64,000 nucleotides of DNA from SZUA-36 sp963704855 (GCA_963704855.1 CAVPHY010000002.1:124001-188000), one strand, 5' to 3'; positions 18,392 through 27,909 are shown, counted from the stretch's first letter. Numbers and translations: made by a program. The notes: a model not told the origin generated them from the sequence alone.

Positions 18392-19303
18392 CTAATCTGT
18401 GTATCCGAACCGCTCGATCAGCTTGTCGTTATCCGACCAGTCCTTGCTGACCTTGACCCACAGGCGCAGGAATATCTTTTCGCCGAACAGCTCCTCCAGT
18501 ACGATACGTGCGCCGCTACCGACCTGTTTGAGCACCGCGCCGCTTTTTCCAATCGTGATCTGTTTCTGGGACTCCCGCTCCACCCAGATAATGGCGCCGA
18601 TGGTCAGCAGCTTGCCCGCACGTTTGAATTCTTCAATCTGTACCGTCAGGGCGTAGGGTAACTCCTGGTGCAAGCGCAGCGTCAGCTGTTCACGGATCAT
18701 CTCTGCTGCAAGAAAACGTTCACTGCGGTCGGTGAACTGGTCGGCGTCGTAGAAGGGCCTTGAGAAAGGCAGCCTGCTCAGAACCTTTTTTTCCAATTCA
18801 TCGACACCGCTGCCCTTTTTAGCCGAGATCATCATGATGTTGACGTAATCGTCATCGCGGAAATTCTTGTCAATAAAATCCAGCAATGTCGCCTTGTCAG
18901 GAACAAGGTCAACCTTGTTCAGTACCAGCATCACCGGCACGTCGACCGAACGAAGCGCCTTGGCGACAAACTCATCCTGGCGGCTCCAGTTGCCGGCTTC
19001 AACCATGAACAGGACCAGGTCCACATCACGGAATGATGCCTGTGCAACACGGTTCATATAGCGGTTCAAGGCGCGTTTGGCAGTATGGTGTATACCCGGT
19101 GTATCGACATAGACGACCTGCCCCTGCGGGGTAGTCTTGATTCCAGCCAGCCGCTGCCGGGTCGTCTGCGGCTTGGCCGTTACAATGCTGACTTTCTGAC
19201 CCAGTATCTGGTTCAACAGGGTCGACTTACCCACGTTGGGCCGGCCGATTATCGCTACATAACCAAAGCGGAAATCATCCTTCAACTCATTATTGTCCGT
19301 CAT
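18392..19303 (-). CDS. era: GTPase Era
   Basis: Era binds 16S rRNA and couples ribosome assembly with cell growth. The G-domain motifs are GRPNVGKSTLLN (G1), the switch containing PQTTRQRLAGI, DTPGIH (G3) and NKVD (G4). The C-terminal KH domain carries a GxxG-type loop in IGKSGAVLKQVGS. The length of 303 residues is as expected. It sits 10 bases after rnc, with which it is normally co-transcribed. Confidence 0.98.
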   Translation of the reverse strand: MTDNNELKDDFRFGYVAIIGRPNVGKSTLLNQILGQKVSIVTAKPQTTRQRLAGIKTTPQGQVVYVDTPGIHHTAKRALNRYMNRVAQASFRDVDLVLFMVEAGNWSRQDEFVAKALRSVDVPVMLVLNKVDLVPDKATLLDFIDKNFRDDDYVNIMMISAKKGSGVDELEKKVLSRLPFSRPFYDADQFTDRSERFLAAEMIREQLTLRLHQELPYALTVQIEEFKRAGKLLTIGAIIWVERESQKQITIGKSGAVLKQVGSGARIVLEELFGEKIFLRLWVKVSKDWSDNDKLIERFGYTD

Positions 19304-19313
19304 TTATATACAC

Positions 19314-19985
19314 TCATTTTCCGGGGCTATTAGCAACGAGATCAAGCGCTGCACGGGCAGCAATCTGCTCCGCTTTGCGTCTGCTGCTGCTTTTTCCGGT
19401 AACCCTGATACCTGCATCCAGGCTGACGCATTCCACCATGAACCGCTTCCTGTGCGGTGGCCCCTCATCGGTGAGTACATTGTATTGGGGCAATGCAAAA
19501 CCCTTGCCCTGCAACCACTCCTGCAAGCGGGTCTTTGGGTCCTTCAATTCTTCAGCGTCGGGTAGCATGGCGATGAAAGGGTTACAAACATGCCGTATGG
19601 CCCTTGCGGCCGACTCGAAACCGCCATCGAGGTAGATGGCGCCGAAGACAGCCTCGAGGGCATTTGCCAGGATTGAATCCCGTTTAAAGCCGCCGGATTT
19701 CAACTCGCCTTCACCGAGCTTGATGTAATCACCCAGTTTGAGACCGGCAGCCAGTTCTGCGAGCGTATCACCACGTACCACGCGCGCCCGTAAACGGGTC
19801 AGATCACCTTCGCTGCTGCCTGGATTCAAATCGAACAAGGTTGCAGAAACGACAAAATTCAAAATGCTGTCGCCGAGAAACTCCAGGCGTTCATTATTGA
19901 GGCTCCCCGTGCTTCGATGTGACAGTGCCAGTGCCAATACCCCGGGGTTTTTAAATGTATAGGGTATACCCGGGATTTCACTCAT
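19314..19985 (-). CDS. rnc: Ribonuclease III
   Basis: RNase III cleaves double-stranded RNA in rRNA processing and mRNA turnover. The signature NERLEFLGDSILNFVVS is present near residue 36, with acidic residues downstream (NALEAVFGAIYLDGG). The C-terminal double-stranded RNA-binding domain begins near residue 150 (PKTRLQEWLQG). The ATG at 19985 (MSEIPGIPYTF) is preferred over an in-frame TTG at 20000. The resulting 223 residues match E. coli Rnc (226). Confidence 0.97.
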   Translation of the reverse strand: MSEIPGIPYTFKNPGVLALALSHRSTGSLNNERLEFLGDSILNFVVSATLFDLNPGSSEGDLTRLRARVVRGDTLAELAAGLKLGDYIKLGEGELKSGGFKRDSILANALEAVFGAIYLDGGFESAARAIRHVCNPFIAMLPDAEELKDPKTRLQEWLQGKGFALPQYNVLTDEGPPHRKRFMVECVSLDAGIRVTGKSSSRRKAEQIAARAALDLVANSPGK

Positions 19986-20026
19986 TTCACAAGTTTTCAA
20001 ACCGGAACAAGCTTGCCTGGCTACGA

Positions 20027-20395
20027 TCAGTTGGACAACCTGACCGATCTGTCAAACTTGGCAACCACATCGAGATTACCCATGACCGGTTTGCGCACCT
20101 CGTAAGCCACGCGCAGATGGACACCGTTGGAGCGCGTCAGCTTGATATGTTGTTCCTTGACATTTTCCGCCGAGTAGCTGACATACAAGCGGTTCAGAAC
20201 CTTGACGCGAATATCGTACGGGGAATAGTTTGCACTACCCTTTTCCGACGCCACCCCGTTCATTGCACTGACCACCGAATAATATTCCATGTAGATCGGT
20301 CCGATCTTCATTCCAATAAAGGATATAAAGATCACAAAACTGAGTACAAAGATAAACCCGATCAGGGTCATGCCGCCTTGCTTATAAATTTTCAT
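20027..20395 (-). CDS. DUF4845 single-pass membrane protein
   Basis: This small protein of about 122 residues is regularly found between lepB and rnc in beta- and gammaproteobacteria. It has an N-terminal pilin-like segment (QGGMTLIGFIFVLSFVIFIS) making one membrane helix, then a compact extracytoplasmic domain. The start is taken at ATG 20395 (MKIYKQGG), preceded by GGGGA; an ATG three codons upstream is possible. Function is unknown. Its constant position suggests a link to signal peptidase or protein export, but this is inference. Confidence 0.85.
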   Translation of the reverse strand: MKIYKQGGMTLIGFIFVLSFVIFISFIGMKIGPIYMEYYSVVSAMNGVASEKGSANYSPYDIRVKVLNRLYVSYSAENVKEQHIKLTRSNGVHLRVAYEVRKPVMGNLDVVAKFDRSVRLSN

Positions 20396-20481
20396 AGTCC
20401 CCATCCTGTCAAGCGGTTTGTTATTTCACTATATCGCGTCTTATGCCGGTCGTGCCAGCAGGTTTATTGTATTGCCACAGA

Positions 20482-21282
20482 CTAGTGTATGCCATTTCCA
20501 ATACGAGAAAAATCAGCGCAACCCTTTTCGAAGTCAAAATTAAGCCAGATACCCACAGCACGGCCCAGAACATTCTCTTCCGGCACAAAACCCCATTCCC
20601 GGCTGTCGTTGCTGCGGTCGCGGTTGTCGCCCATCATGAAATAGTGCCCTTCCGGTACAACCCACTGTCCATTCCGGCTACCACTGCGATCATGCAAAAG
20701 GATATTGTGATTCGCATTACCCAACTCCTCCCAGTACAGCGTGGCATCCACCGCTGGTGTGGAGCACTTGACATCAGTACTATCAAAGCGCCCTGCGTCG
20801 GTCTCTTTAACTTTCTCGCCGTTGATAAAGATCTGTTTGTCGCGATAGGTAATGGTATCACCGGGCAGACCTACAGCACGTTTGATGAAGTTCACACTGG
20901 TGTCTTGCGGGTACCTGAAAACCACGACATCACCGCGCTTGGGCTCACCTACTTCAATGATTTTTTTATTCAGTACCGGCAAACGCACGCCGTAGGAAAA
21001 CTTGTTGACCACGATAAAATCGCCCACCAGCAATGTCGGTATCATCGAACCGGATGGGATTTTGAATGGTTCAAACAGGAATGACCGGAACACCAGCACA
21101 ATGAGAAGCACGGGGAACAAGGAACGCGCGTACTCCACCATGACCGGTTCACGCGGTGGTTCAATGCTCTGTTGTACGGAGCGGTCCATACGCTTTTGTC
21201 TGAACAGCAGGCTATCCACCAGCCAGATAAAGCCGGAAAGCGATGTCAGCACCACCAGTACCAATGCAAAATCAATATTCAT
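20482..21282 (-). CDS. lepB: Signal peptidase I
   Basis: LepB removes signal peptides from exported proteins at the inner membrane. The 266-residue protein has membrane helices near residues 4-22 and 54-70. The catalytic serine is Ser79 in IPSGSMIPTLLVGDFIVV, and the general-base lysine is Lys134 in NFIKRAVGLPGD. The later box MGDNRDRSNDSREWG is intact. It follows lepA by about 50 bases on the same strand, as in E. coli, and is followed by the DUF4845 gene. Confidence 0.98.
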   Translation of the reverse strand: MNIDFALVLVVLTSLSGFIWLVDSLLFRQKRMDRSVQQSIEPPREPVMVEYARSLFPVLLIVLVFRSFLFEPFKIPSGSMIPTLLVGDFIVVNKFSYGVRLPVLNKKIIEVGEPKRGDVVVFRYPQDTSVNFIKRAVGLPGDTITYRDKQIFINGEKVKETDAGRFDSTDVKCSTPAVDATLYWEELGNANHNILLHDRSGSRNGQWVVPEGHYFMMGDNRDRSNDSREWGFVPEENVLGRAVGIWLNFDFEKGCADFSRIGNGIH

Positions 21283-21334
21283 TCTGTCTTCCTGTTTTGG
21301 ACATGCCCAAGCCGGGCGAGCCCTATTCTAATTG

Positions 21335-23137
21335 CTACTTCTTCGTATCCTGCTGTAAAACTGCCAGGAATGCTTCCTGGGGTATTTCAACACTACCGAC
21401 CTGCTTCATGCGCTTTTTACCGGCCTTCTGTTTTTCCAGCAGTTTGCGTTTACGCGTGATGTCTCCGCCGTAACATTTTGCAGTGACGTTCTTGCGCAAC
21501 GCCTTGACCGTCGTCCTGGCGATGACCTGTGCGCCGATGGAGGCCTGGATCGCCACGTCAAACATCTGCCGTGGAATAAGCTCTTTCATGTTCACGGCCA
21601 GATCGCGGCCGCGCCGCTGAGCCTGGTCGCGGTGCATGATCAGGGACAGCGCGTCCACGCGCTCACCATTGATAAGGACATCAACACGGACAAAAGGCCC
21701 TTCGGTGAAGCGCACAAAATGATAATCAAAGGATGCGTAACCCCTGCTGACGGATTTCAGCCGGTCGAAAAAGTCCAGAACCACTTCTGACAGCGGTAAT
21801 TCATATTGAATTGAAACCTGACCACCCAGGTAGTGCATGCCCAACTGCCTGCCGCGTTTTTCTTCGCATAAACCAATGACAGCACCGACATAGGTTTGCG
21901 GCACCAGGATATCGGCCTGGATGATGGGTTCACGTATTTCAGCGATTTTATTGACCGGCGGCAACTTGGCGGGGTTTTCAAGGGTCAGGACCTCACCATC
22001 GGTCAACTCCACTTCATAGATGACCGTTGGCGCGGTGGTAATCAGGTCAACGTTGTATTCGCGCTCCAGCCGTTCCTGGACGATGTCCATATGCAACAGG
22101 CCAAGAAAGCCGCAGCGGAAACCAAAACCAAGCGCTTCGGAGGTTTCGGGTTCAAAACTCAGGGCAGCATCGTTCAACTGCAGTTTATCGAGCGCTTCAC
22201 GCAGGTCCGGATAGTCATCGGCGTCGGTCGGGAATAAACCGGCAAATACCCTGGGCTGCATTTTTGCAAAACCCGGTAACGGTTTGCTCGCAGGCGACTT
22301 CACCAGCGTAATGGTGTCACCAACGGGCGCACCATGAATATCCTTGATACTGGCGACCAGGAAACCTACTTCGCCTGCTGACAGCACATCGCGGAGAACG
22401 CGCTTGGGCGTAAACACACCCAGCTGATCCACCTGGTGCTGATTCCCGGAAGACATCAGCTGGACCTTGTCCCGCTTGCTGACCACACCATCAACCACGC
22501 GGATCAACGAAACGACACCGAGATAATTATCAAACCAGGAATCGATGATCAGTGCTTTGAGCGGTGCATCCGGATTACCCTTTGGCCTGGGCACATCGCG
22601 GACCAGGCGCTCCAGCACCTGTAATACCCCGTCACCGGTCTTGGCACTTACATTTAGTGCATTTACCGCTTCAATACCTATGATGTCTTCAATTTCCCGC
22701 TTGACCCGCTCCGGATCAGCAGATGGCAGATCGATTTTGTTGAGTACCGGTATCACTTCCAGCCCGAGTTCCACCGCGGTATAACAATTGGCAACGCTCT
22801 GGGCTTCCACCCCCTGGGCGGCGTCCACGACCAAAAGGGCCCCTTCGCAGGCTGCCAGTGAACGCGATACCTCGTAGGAGAAATCAACGTGTCCGGGTGT
22901 ATCAATGAAATTCAGGTGGTAGACATGACCGTCTTCGGATTTGAAATCCAGGGTAACGCTCTGGGCCTTGATCGTGATACCACGCTCTCTCTCAATATCC
23001 ATACTATCAAGCACTTGCGCGGACATCTCACGTTCAGTCAAGGCACCGCACAACTGGATGAAGCGGTCAGCCAGCGTCGACTTGCCATGGTCTACATGGG
23101 CAATTATGGAAAAGTTCCGAATGTAATTCTGATCCAT
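21335..23137 (-). CDS. lepA: Elongation factor 4 (LepA)
   Basis: LepA is a ribosomal GTPase related to EF-G that acts in translation under stress and in initiation. The 600 residues are the usual length and fully intact. G motifs are AHVDHGKSTLADR, the RGITIK switch, DTPGHVDF and NKIDLPSAD. The LepA-specific C-terminal domain ends GDITRKRKLLEKQKAGKKRM. It lies downstream of mucD, separated by a strong hairpin at 23189-23220, and upstream of lepB. Confidence 0.99.
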   Translation of the reverse strand: MDQNYIRNFSIIAHVDHGKSTLADRFIQLCGALTEREMSAQVLDSMDIERERGITIKAQSVTLDFKSEDGHVYHLNFIDTPGHVDFSYEVSRSLAACEGALLVVDAAQGVEAQSVANCYTAVELGLEVIPVLNKIDLPSADPERVKREIEDIIGIEAVNALNVSAKTGDGVLQVLERLVRDVPRPKGNPDAPLKALIIDSWFDNYLGVVSLIRVVDGVVSKRDKVQLMSSGNQHQVDQLGVFTPKRVLRDVLSAGEVGFLVASIKDIHGAPVGDTITLVKSPASKPLPGFAKMQPRVFAGLFPTDADDYPDLREALDKLQLNDAALSFEPETSEALGFGFRCGFLGLLHMDIVQERLEREYNVDLITTAPTVIYEVELTDGEVLTLENPAKLPPVNKIAEIREPIIQADILVPQTYVGAVIGLCEEKRGRQLGMHYLGGQVSIQYELPLSEVVLDFFDRLKSVSRGYASFDYHFVRFTEGPFVRVDVLINGERVDALSLIMHRDQAQRRGRDLAVNMKELIPRQMFDVAIQASIGAQVIARTTVKALRKNVTAKCYGGDITRKRKLLEKQKAGKKRMKQVGSVEIPQEAFLAVLQQDTKK

Positions 23138-23188
23138 ATGATGCTTCAGCTATACGCCTTCATGGGTGTTTCAAGTGCCTGACAATCA

Positions 23189-23220
23189 GAGGCCATCCGT
23201 TGTAAACAACGAATGGCCTC
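23189..23220 (-). terminator. Hairpin between mucD and lepA
   Basis: Arms 23189-23202 and 23207-23220 (14 bases each, one mismatch) enclose a TAAA loop. It lies between the mucD stop and the lepA start on the transcribed strand. No clear T-run follows on either strand, so termination is probably partial. It may reduce read-through from the sigma-E operon into lepA-lepB, or protect the mucD mRNA end. Confidence 0.55.
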
Positions 23221-23254
23221 CTTGTCCCAACCCGTTATTATAACTGGTTACAGG

Positions 23255-24703
23255 CTAACCCTCATCTTTATCGCGAGGTGTGTATGCAATAAAGCTGGCG
23301 GTGCCATTGCGCCATACGCGCAGGGCCACGGCACGACCCGGTTCGATCTTCTCGACCAACTCTTCAAAATCGTCAAGGTCGTCGATATCCTGGTTGTTGA
23401 TCATCAGGATCACATCACCTGCCCTCAAGCCGGCACGCCATGCATCATCGCTATCAATCTCTGCGATAACTACGCCACCTTCCGGGTCTCCGAGCTCGCG
23501 TCTGCGGTCGCTATTGATATTTTCAACCACGAGGCCCAGGATGTTTCCGGCCTTCTGCTCGCTGGTGCCGTCTGCCACAGCCGTCGCGCCCTCGCTGTCC
23601 AGCGCATCAAGTGTTACATCGAATGTTTTCTCCTTGCCATCCCGGCTCACCCTGACCGTGGCTTTTGTACCCGGCGGGTTTGCCCCGACCAGTGGCGGCA
23701 GATCATTCCAGGTTTCAACCGGTGCATCATTGAATGCCAGGATGACGTCACCGGGCTTGATTCCCGCACGATCTGCCGAACCGTCGCCGGTAACATCATT
23801 GACCAGGGCGCCCACGGGCCGGTCCAGACCCAGCGCCTCGGCCATTTCACGTGTTACCGCACCCACAATGACACCCAGCAGACCACGCTCCACCTTACCG
23901 GTTTCACGCAGCTGTTTCGCGGTACTCACAGCGACCTCGATGGGGATCGAAAATGACAGGCCGATGTAGCCGCCGCTTGAGCTGAGTATCCACGAGTTGA
24001 TACCGATGACCTCGCCGTCCATATTGAGCAGCGGCCCGCCCGAATTACCGCGGTTGATCGCGACATCGGTTTGAATAAACGGGACGTATTGCTGCGCACG
24101 ATTGGTTCTGCCCTTGGCGCTCACGATACCCGCGGTGACACTCTGTTCAAAATTAAAAGGGGAACCGATGGCCGCAACCCACTGACCGGCCTTTACGGAC
24201 TCCGATTCGCCCAGCCGCAGAAACGGTAAATCGCCGTTCGCCTTGATCTTGAGAACTGCAATATCGCTCGACTCGTCAGAACCAACCAGCTCGGCTTCAA
24301 ACTCACGGCGGTCCGCCAGGCGAATGATGATTTCATCGGCATCGTCAACGACATGGTGATTGGTCAGAATATAACCCTCTGCATCATATATGAAGCCCGA
24401 ACCGGCCCCTGTACGATCCGGTTCACCGTAGCGGGGATCGTTCGGTACATTGAAATAACGCCTGAAAAATTCAGGTATTTCAGGATGGTTTTCACCGGGT
24501 GCTCCGCGCTGCTCGTTTTCCTGGTCGGATGCGCCCGGACCACGACTGCCAAACTGGGTAACCCTTATATTGACAACCGCGGGGCCTGCTTTTTCCACCA
24601 GCTCCGTAAAGTCCGGCAAACCGGTTACTTTGGCAGCAAGCGGCATACTCATGAAAAGCATCAGCAGCACCGCAAATTGTAATGTAACTTTTTGTTTCAT
24701 CAT
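23255..24703 (-). CDS. mucD: Periplasmic serine endoprotease, DegP/MucD family
   Basis: DegP-like proteases degrade or refold damaged envelope proteins. The 482-residue protein starts with a signal peptide (LQFAVLLMLFMSMPLAAK). The catalytic triad is His117 in TNHHVVD, Asp147 in SSDIAVLK and Ser221 in NRGNSGGPL. Two PDZ domains follow (about 285-375 and 395-475). The ATG at 24703 has AGGAG at good spacing. Its place after rpoE-rseA-rseB-rseC matches mucD of the Pseudomonas algU operon, so it should be sigma-E controlled. Confidence 0.97.
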   Translation of the reverse strand: MMKQKVTLQFAVLLMLFMSMPLAAKVTGLPDFTELVEKAGPAVVNIRVTQFGSRGPGASDQENEQRGAPGENHPEIPEFFRRYFNVPNDPRYGEPDRTGAGSGFIYDAEGYILTNHHVVDDADEIIIRLADRREFEAELVGSDESSDIAVLKIKANGDLPFLRLGESESVKAGQWVAAIGSPFNFEQSVTAGIVSAKGRTNRAQQYVPFIQTDVAINRGNSGGPLLNMDGEVIGINSWILSSSGGYIGLSFSIPIEVAVSTAKQLRETGKVERGLLGVIVGAVTREMAEALGLDRPVGALVNDVTGDGSADRAGIKPGDVILAFNDAPVETWNDLPPLVGANPPGTKATVRVSRDGKEKTFDVTLDALDSEGATAVADGTSEQKAGNILGLVVENINSDRRRELGDPEGGVVIAEIDSDDAWRAGLRAGDVILMINNQDIDDLDDFEELVEKIEPGRAVALRVWRNGTASFIAYTPRDKDEG

Positions 24704-24735
24704 TCAGCTCCTGGATCAATAATCAATAAATCTGT

Positions 24736-25248
24736 TTAACCGGCATGGTGGTGGTCCGGACTTTTAACTGTACCAGTACACATATTGGGCGTTTTCGATG
24801 AAAGGCAAATCGACACGTCCAGCGAATTGAGAACACCCTTCCCGGCTGTCCGGTTGCTGAAATACCGCATGACAAGCCACGCCGCCAAAACACCGCCGGT
24901 AAGCGTGAATGCATCGATCAGCACAAGCGTGAAACCCAGCCAAGTCCCCAGGCCGTAGCCGCCAAACGCACCGCCGAGTGCAGCCATCAAAGGCCAGCCA
25001 TAGGAAACCAGCACCAGTTTCATATAGACCTTCTCCGGAAAAGCGATGGTCAGCATTTGGCCCATCTCTACGTCAAGGTCATTTCGCGCCAATTCGAGGA
25101 TAACGGGTTTATGCCGTATCAACCTTGCGAACAAGCCTGCACCGCAACCCTTTCCATTGTCACAGGCGGTGCAACCGGGTTGACTGCCCATACGTACCCA
25201 CAGGTTCTCGTCGTCACAACGTAAAACCTGCACGTTCTGTTCAATCAT
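24736..25248 (-). CDS. rseC: SoxR-reducing/RseC-family membrane protein
   Basis: The roughly 170-residue protein has the RseC/MucC cysteine cluster (GCTACDNGKGCGAGLFARL) followed by a pair of hydrophobic helices (about 85-105 and 107-128). RseC homologues modulate sigma-E signalling and help reduce SoxR. The start at ATG 25248 follows AGGGAAGG; an in-frame TTG at 25269 overlaps the rseB stop and is less likely. The C-terminal tail (NMCTGTVKSPDHHHAG) is longer than in many homologues and ends with a His cluster of unknown meaning. Confidence 0.9.
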   Translation of the reverse strand: MIEQNVQVLRCDDENLWVRMGSQPGCTACDNGKGCGAGLFARLIRHKPVILELARNDLDVEMGQMLTIAFPEKVYMKLVLVSYGWPLMAALGGAFGGYGLGTWLGFTLVLIDAFTLTGGVLAAWLVMRYFSNRTAGKGVLNSLDVSICLSSKTPNMCTGTVKSPDHHHAG

Positions 25249-25265
25249 GCCTTCCCTGGGGCCTG

Positions 25266-26246
25266 TCAATCGGATGCGACAGAAAGTGCCATTTCATTGG
25301 CGATAGCCTTGACGGTTATCGCCGGCACTTCGCCGATAACGGTAATCTGCAGGGCACCCTGTTGCCTGGTATAGGCGTTGTTGGTGCCCAATTGACTCTC
25401 ACCGGACTTAATCGTCGCTTCCACACCCGATTGCTCCACATAAACCGATACAGCGGCCAGACCATCGCTGTACACCATGTGTTCGTAAACTCCATCCTCA
25501 CCGGTCTTGTGGCTGTGTGAAGCCAGTTGGAAGCCCGGTGGTAATTTGGCCGGTTGCCAACGTGGGCTGGAATGCGTCACCACGGTGTTTTGCAGGCTGA
25601 AGGTTTTCATCTCGACGAAATCTTCGGCACGAGAATCCGATTCAAGCTCATCCATTTCAACTGCAGAGCCTATCGCAAAATCCGTAAACATCAATTTCGC
25701 TATTGCTTTGTGCCGAGCATCAAACAGTACCCATTTCAGTAATAAACCAGTCTGTTCCTCCAGCCAGAAATCATAACCATACCGGTAATCATCCTCGGGT
25801 GAGATCGTCACGCGCCGGGCCGTATGACCGGCTATCCGCGCTTCGCCGCCGGTCTCCAGCCGGTATCCGCTGGTATTACTGTCGATGATCGCTAACGGAA
25901 GCTCAGGAAAATAAGAACTGGCAACGACATGATCTTCCACCACGGATGCTGAGTCCTGCAGTACACAACGGACACCCTGCCGGTCGCGTATGACCTCCCG
26001 GTGCGGACCGCTGACCGAGTACAAACGCTCACGCACACCGGTATCATCGGTTACGTGTGTGATCCTCATGGTTTCAACAGCCCCGTCACGAACATAAACG
26101 AAGGTGCCCTGGTAGCTCATCTGGCTCATGGCGGTGGTCATGCGTTCCAGCCACTCGCGGGCCGCTACACTATCACCGGCCGCGGCAACCGTGCTGAAAC
26201 CGATCGAAACCAGGAACAACAGGGCCTTACCGTGAGAAACTCTCAT
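25266..26246 (-). CDS. rseB: Sigma-E regulatory protein RseB/MucB
   Basis: RseB binds the periplasmic part of RseA and guards it from proteolysis until envelope stress. The 326-residue protein has a signal peptide (KALLFLVSIGFSTVAAAG), an N-terminal LolA-like domain (MSYQGTFVYVRDG, ETMRITHV) and a C-terminal MucB domain (PPGFQLASHSHK, HMVYSDGLAAVSVYVE). Its start overlaps the rseA stop by four bases, indicating translational coupling within the operon. Confidence 0.96.
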   Translation of the reverse strand: MRVSHGKALLFLVSIGFSTVAAAGDSVAAREWLERMTTAMSQMSYQGTFVYVRDGAVETMRITHVTDDTGVRERLYSVSGPHREVIRDRQGVRCVLQDSASVVEDHVVASSYFPELPLAIIDSNTSGYRLETGGEARIAGHTARRVTISPEDDYRYGYDFWLEEQTGLLLKWVLFDARHKAIAKLMFTDFAIGSAVEMDELESDSRAEDFVEMKTFSLQNTVVTHSSPRWQPAKLPPGFQLASHSHKTGEDGVYEHMVYSDGLAAVSVYVEQSGVEATIKSGESQLGTNNAYTRQQGALQITVIGEVPAITVKAIANEMALSVASD

Positions 26247-26884
26247 CTATTTTCGGCAGTTTCCGGCGCGGAGCCGGTTTCAGCAGCTTCAGACTGGTCT
26301 TCGGAATTTTCTTCGATCGAGGTCGCAGGCGTTGCAACGATGGGTACGAAAGAAACAAACCCCTGCCTGCCCGCCGTCCTGGCCATCTGGTTGTGACGAA
26401 GGAGATAGGCATTCAGCCGGTTAGACTCGGCCTGTTGCGCGGGTGCAAAACTGACTGCCTGCGATGCCGGCGAACCGGCCAGTGTATTCGGGCTGACAAA
26501 CGGCTGATTGACCGTTGGTGCCAGCGCTGCATCACCTTCATCGGGGGCCAGGCCCGGTTGTGGCGCAGTGACCACGATCGCCATCAGAGCGACACTGGCG
26601 GCAATAGCCAGACCGGATACCGGTTTTAACCAACGATGATTACGCCATGCAGACACGATTGGCAGTGCTTCCGCCTCCAGTGACGCACTCAGTTTCAAAC
26701 TCAGACCGGTGACCACCTGTTTGCCGCCCGGTTGGCGAATGCAATCACGAATCAGGTGATAACGCTCCCATTTCTCACACATTGCATCGTCGCTGAACAA
26801 CCTGCGCGTCAGGAACGAACCGGCTTCACGGGAGATTTCACCATCCATTAAACTGGAAAGATGTTCTAAAGTTTCCTTGCTCAT
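26243..26884 (-). CDS. rseA: Anti-sigma-E factor RseA/MucA
   Basis: RseA is the inner-membrane anti-sigma factor that holds sigma-E inactive. The 213-residue protein begins with the sigma-binding domain (LSSLMDGEISREAGSFLTRR, EKWERYHLIRDCIR). It has one membrane helix near residues 91-107 (GLAIAASVALMAIVV) and a periplasmic domain with AESNRLNAYLLRHNQ, the conserved RseB-contact region. The start at 26884 follows a purine-rich stretch. It lies between rpoE and rseB. Confidence 0.95.
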   Translation of the reverse strand: MSKETLEHLSSLMDGEISREAGSFLTRRLFSDDAMCEKWERYHLIRDCIRQPGGKQVVTGLSLKLSASLEAEALPIVSAWRNHRWLKPVSGLAIAASVALMAIVVTAPQPGLAPDEGDAALAPTVNQPFVSPNTLAGSPASQAVSFAPAQQAESNRLNAYLLRHNQMARTAGRQGFVSFVPIVATPATSIEENSEDQSEAAETGSAPETAENR

Positions 26885-26928
26885 TTCTTCAACTACCTGT
26901 GCCGGATATCTGTTTCAGATATCACTTA

Positions 26929-27639
26929 TTATTCCCCGCCGTTATTGTGACCACCAAGAAGTGGTTTTAGTTTCTCATCGATCGCCTCGCGGGCCCTGAA
27001 TATCCTTGATCGGACCGTGCCGATCGGGCATTCCATGGTAATCGCGATATCCTCATAGCTCATACCGTCCATCTCACGCAGCATGATGGCTGTGCGCAGG
27101 TCTTCCGGAAGGCCTGCAATCGTGTCATATACCGTGCGTTCAATCTCTTCCCGGAGCAACTCTCTTTCGGGTGTGCTGTTTTCCCTGAGGCGCCCACTTA
27201 TGGCGTACTGCTCGGCATCAACCACGTCGATGTCACTGATAGGCGGGCGCCGGTTTTTTGCAACGATCCAGTTTTTTGCGGTATTGATGGCAATCCGGTA
27301 CAACCAGGTATAAAACGCGCTGTCACCCCGGAACCTTTTGATTGCCCGGTAGGCCTTGATGAATGCTTCCTGTGCGACATCCTGCGCCTCTGATTGGTCG
27401 GACACGTACCGTGAGACCAGGCTGACAATGCGGTGCTGATATTTCTGTATCAGCAGGTCAAAGGCGCGCTTGTCACCTTTCTGTACCCGCTCTACCAGTA
27501 ATTGGTCGACGTTGGACTCGCTCACTCCGGCCTGCACTCCGCGTGTTTGTACCGGCCCAACACCAAGCGATGTTACCGGCGATGAATCGGCACCTAATGT
27601 ACCTGGATTGATTATTCTAACCGTCTGAAGCGCCTTCAT
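26929..27639 (-). CDS. rpoE: RNA polymerase sigma-E factor (RpoE/AlgU)
   Basis: The product directs the envelope-stress regulon. From residue 39 it aligns closely to E. coli RpoE: QLLVERVQKGDKRAFDLL, SLVSRYVSDQSEAQDVAQEA, FRGDSAFYTWLYRIAINTAK, LPEDLRTAIMLREMDGMSYE and GTVRSRIFRAREAID. The ATG at 27639 has a strong ribosome-binding stretch (GAGGGAAAGGG) and lies 28 bases after the predicted transcription start, but gives a 38-residue N-terminal extension. A GTG at 27525 would start exactly where E. coli RpoE starts. Both starts remain possible. It is the first gene of the minus-strand stress operon. Confidence 0.95.
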   Translation of the reverse strand: MKALQTVRIINPGTLGADSSPVTSLGVGPVQTRGVQAGVSESNVDQLLVERVQKGDKRAFDLLIQKYQHRIVSLVSRYVSDQSEAQDVAQEAFIKAYRAIKRFRGDSAFYTWLYRIAINTAKNWIVAKNRRPPISDIDVVDAEQYAISGRLRENSTPERELLREEIERTVYDTIAGLPEDLRTAIMLREMDGMSYEDIAITMECPIGTVRSRIFRAREAIDEKLKPLLGGHNNGGE

Positions 27640-27673
27640 GCGCCCTTTCCCTCAAAAATTGAGCATAGCATGA

Positions 27674-27705
27674 TTACGACCAACCCCTATTGTTCACAAA
27701 GTTGC
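27674..27705 (-). promoter_or_regulatory. Sigma-E-type promoter of rpoE operon
   Basis: On the minus strand a -35 element GCAACTTT (27705-27698) is separated by 16 bases from GGTCGTAA (27681-27674). This resembles the sigma-E consensus (GGAACTT, spacer about 16, GTCTAA) with one change in each box. Transcription would start near 27667, giving a short leader before ATG 27639. It implies that rpoE activates its own operon, as in E. coli and Pseudomonas. Confidence 0.6.
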
Positions 27706-27909
27706 AGCCTATGACCTATCCTTCTGGCGGTGGTTCCCGGTAACGTGAAAATTAGTGAACTAAACGGTCACGGCAACATACCCGGCAATCTGCTATATGC
27801 ATCACCGTCCACGCAATGCGATAATAACGGGTTCAAACACATTTAATCCGTGCGTTGGTGTAGCCCCCCGGCAAATACCGGTTCACAACCGAAAAGGCAG
27901 AATATTAAG

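Noticed and set aside
23213..23956. Long plus-strand frames opposite mucD, gdhB, metH and other genes
   Set aside because: They are mirror frames of GC-rich coding sequence. None has family motifs or its own ribosome-binding site, while the opposite strand encodes clear proteins.
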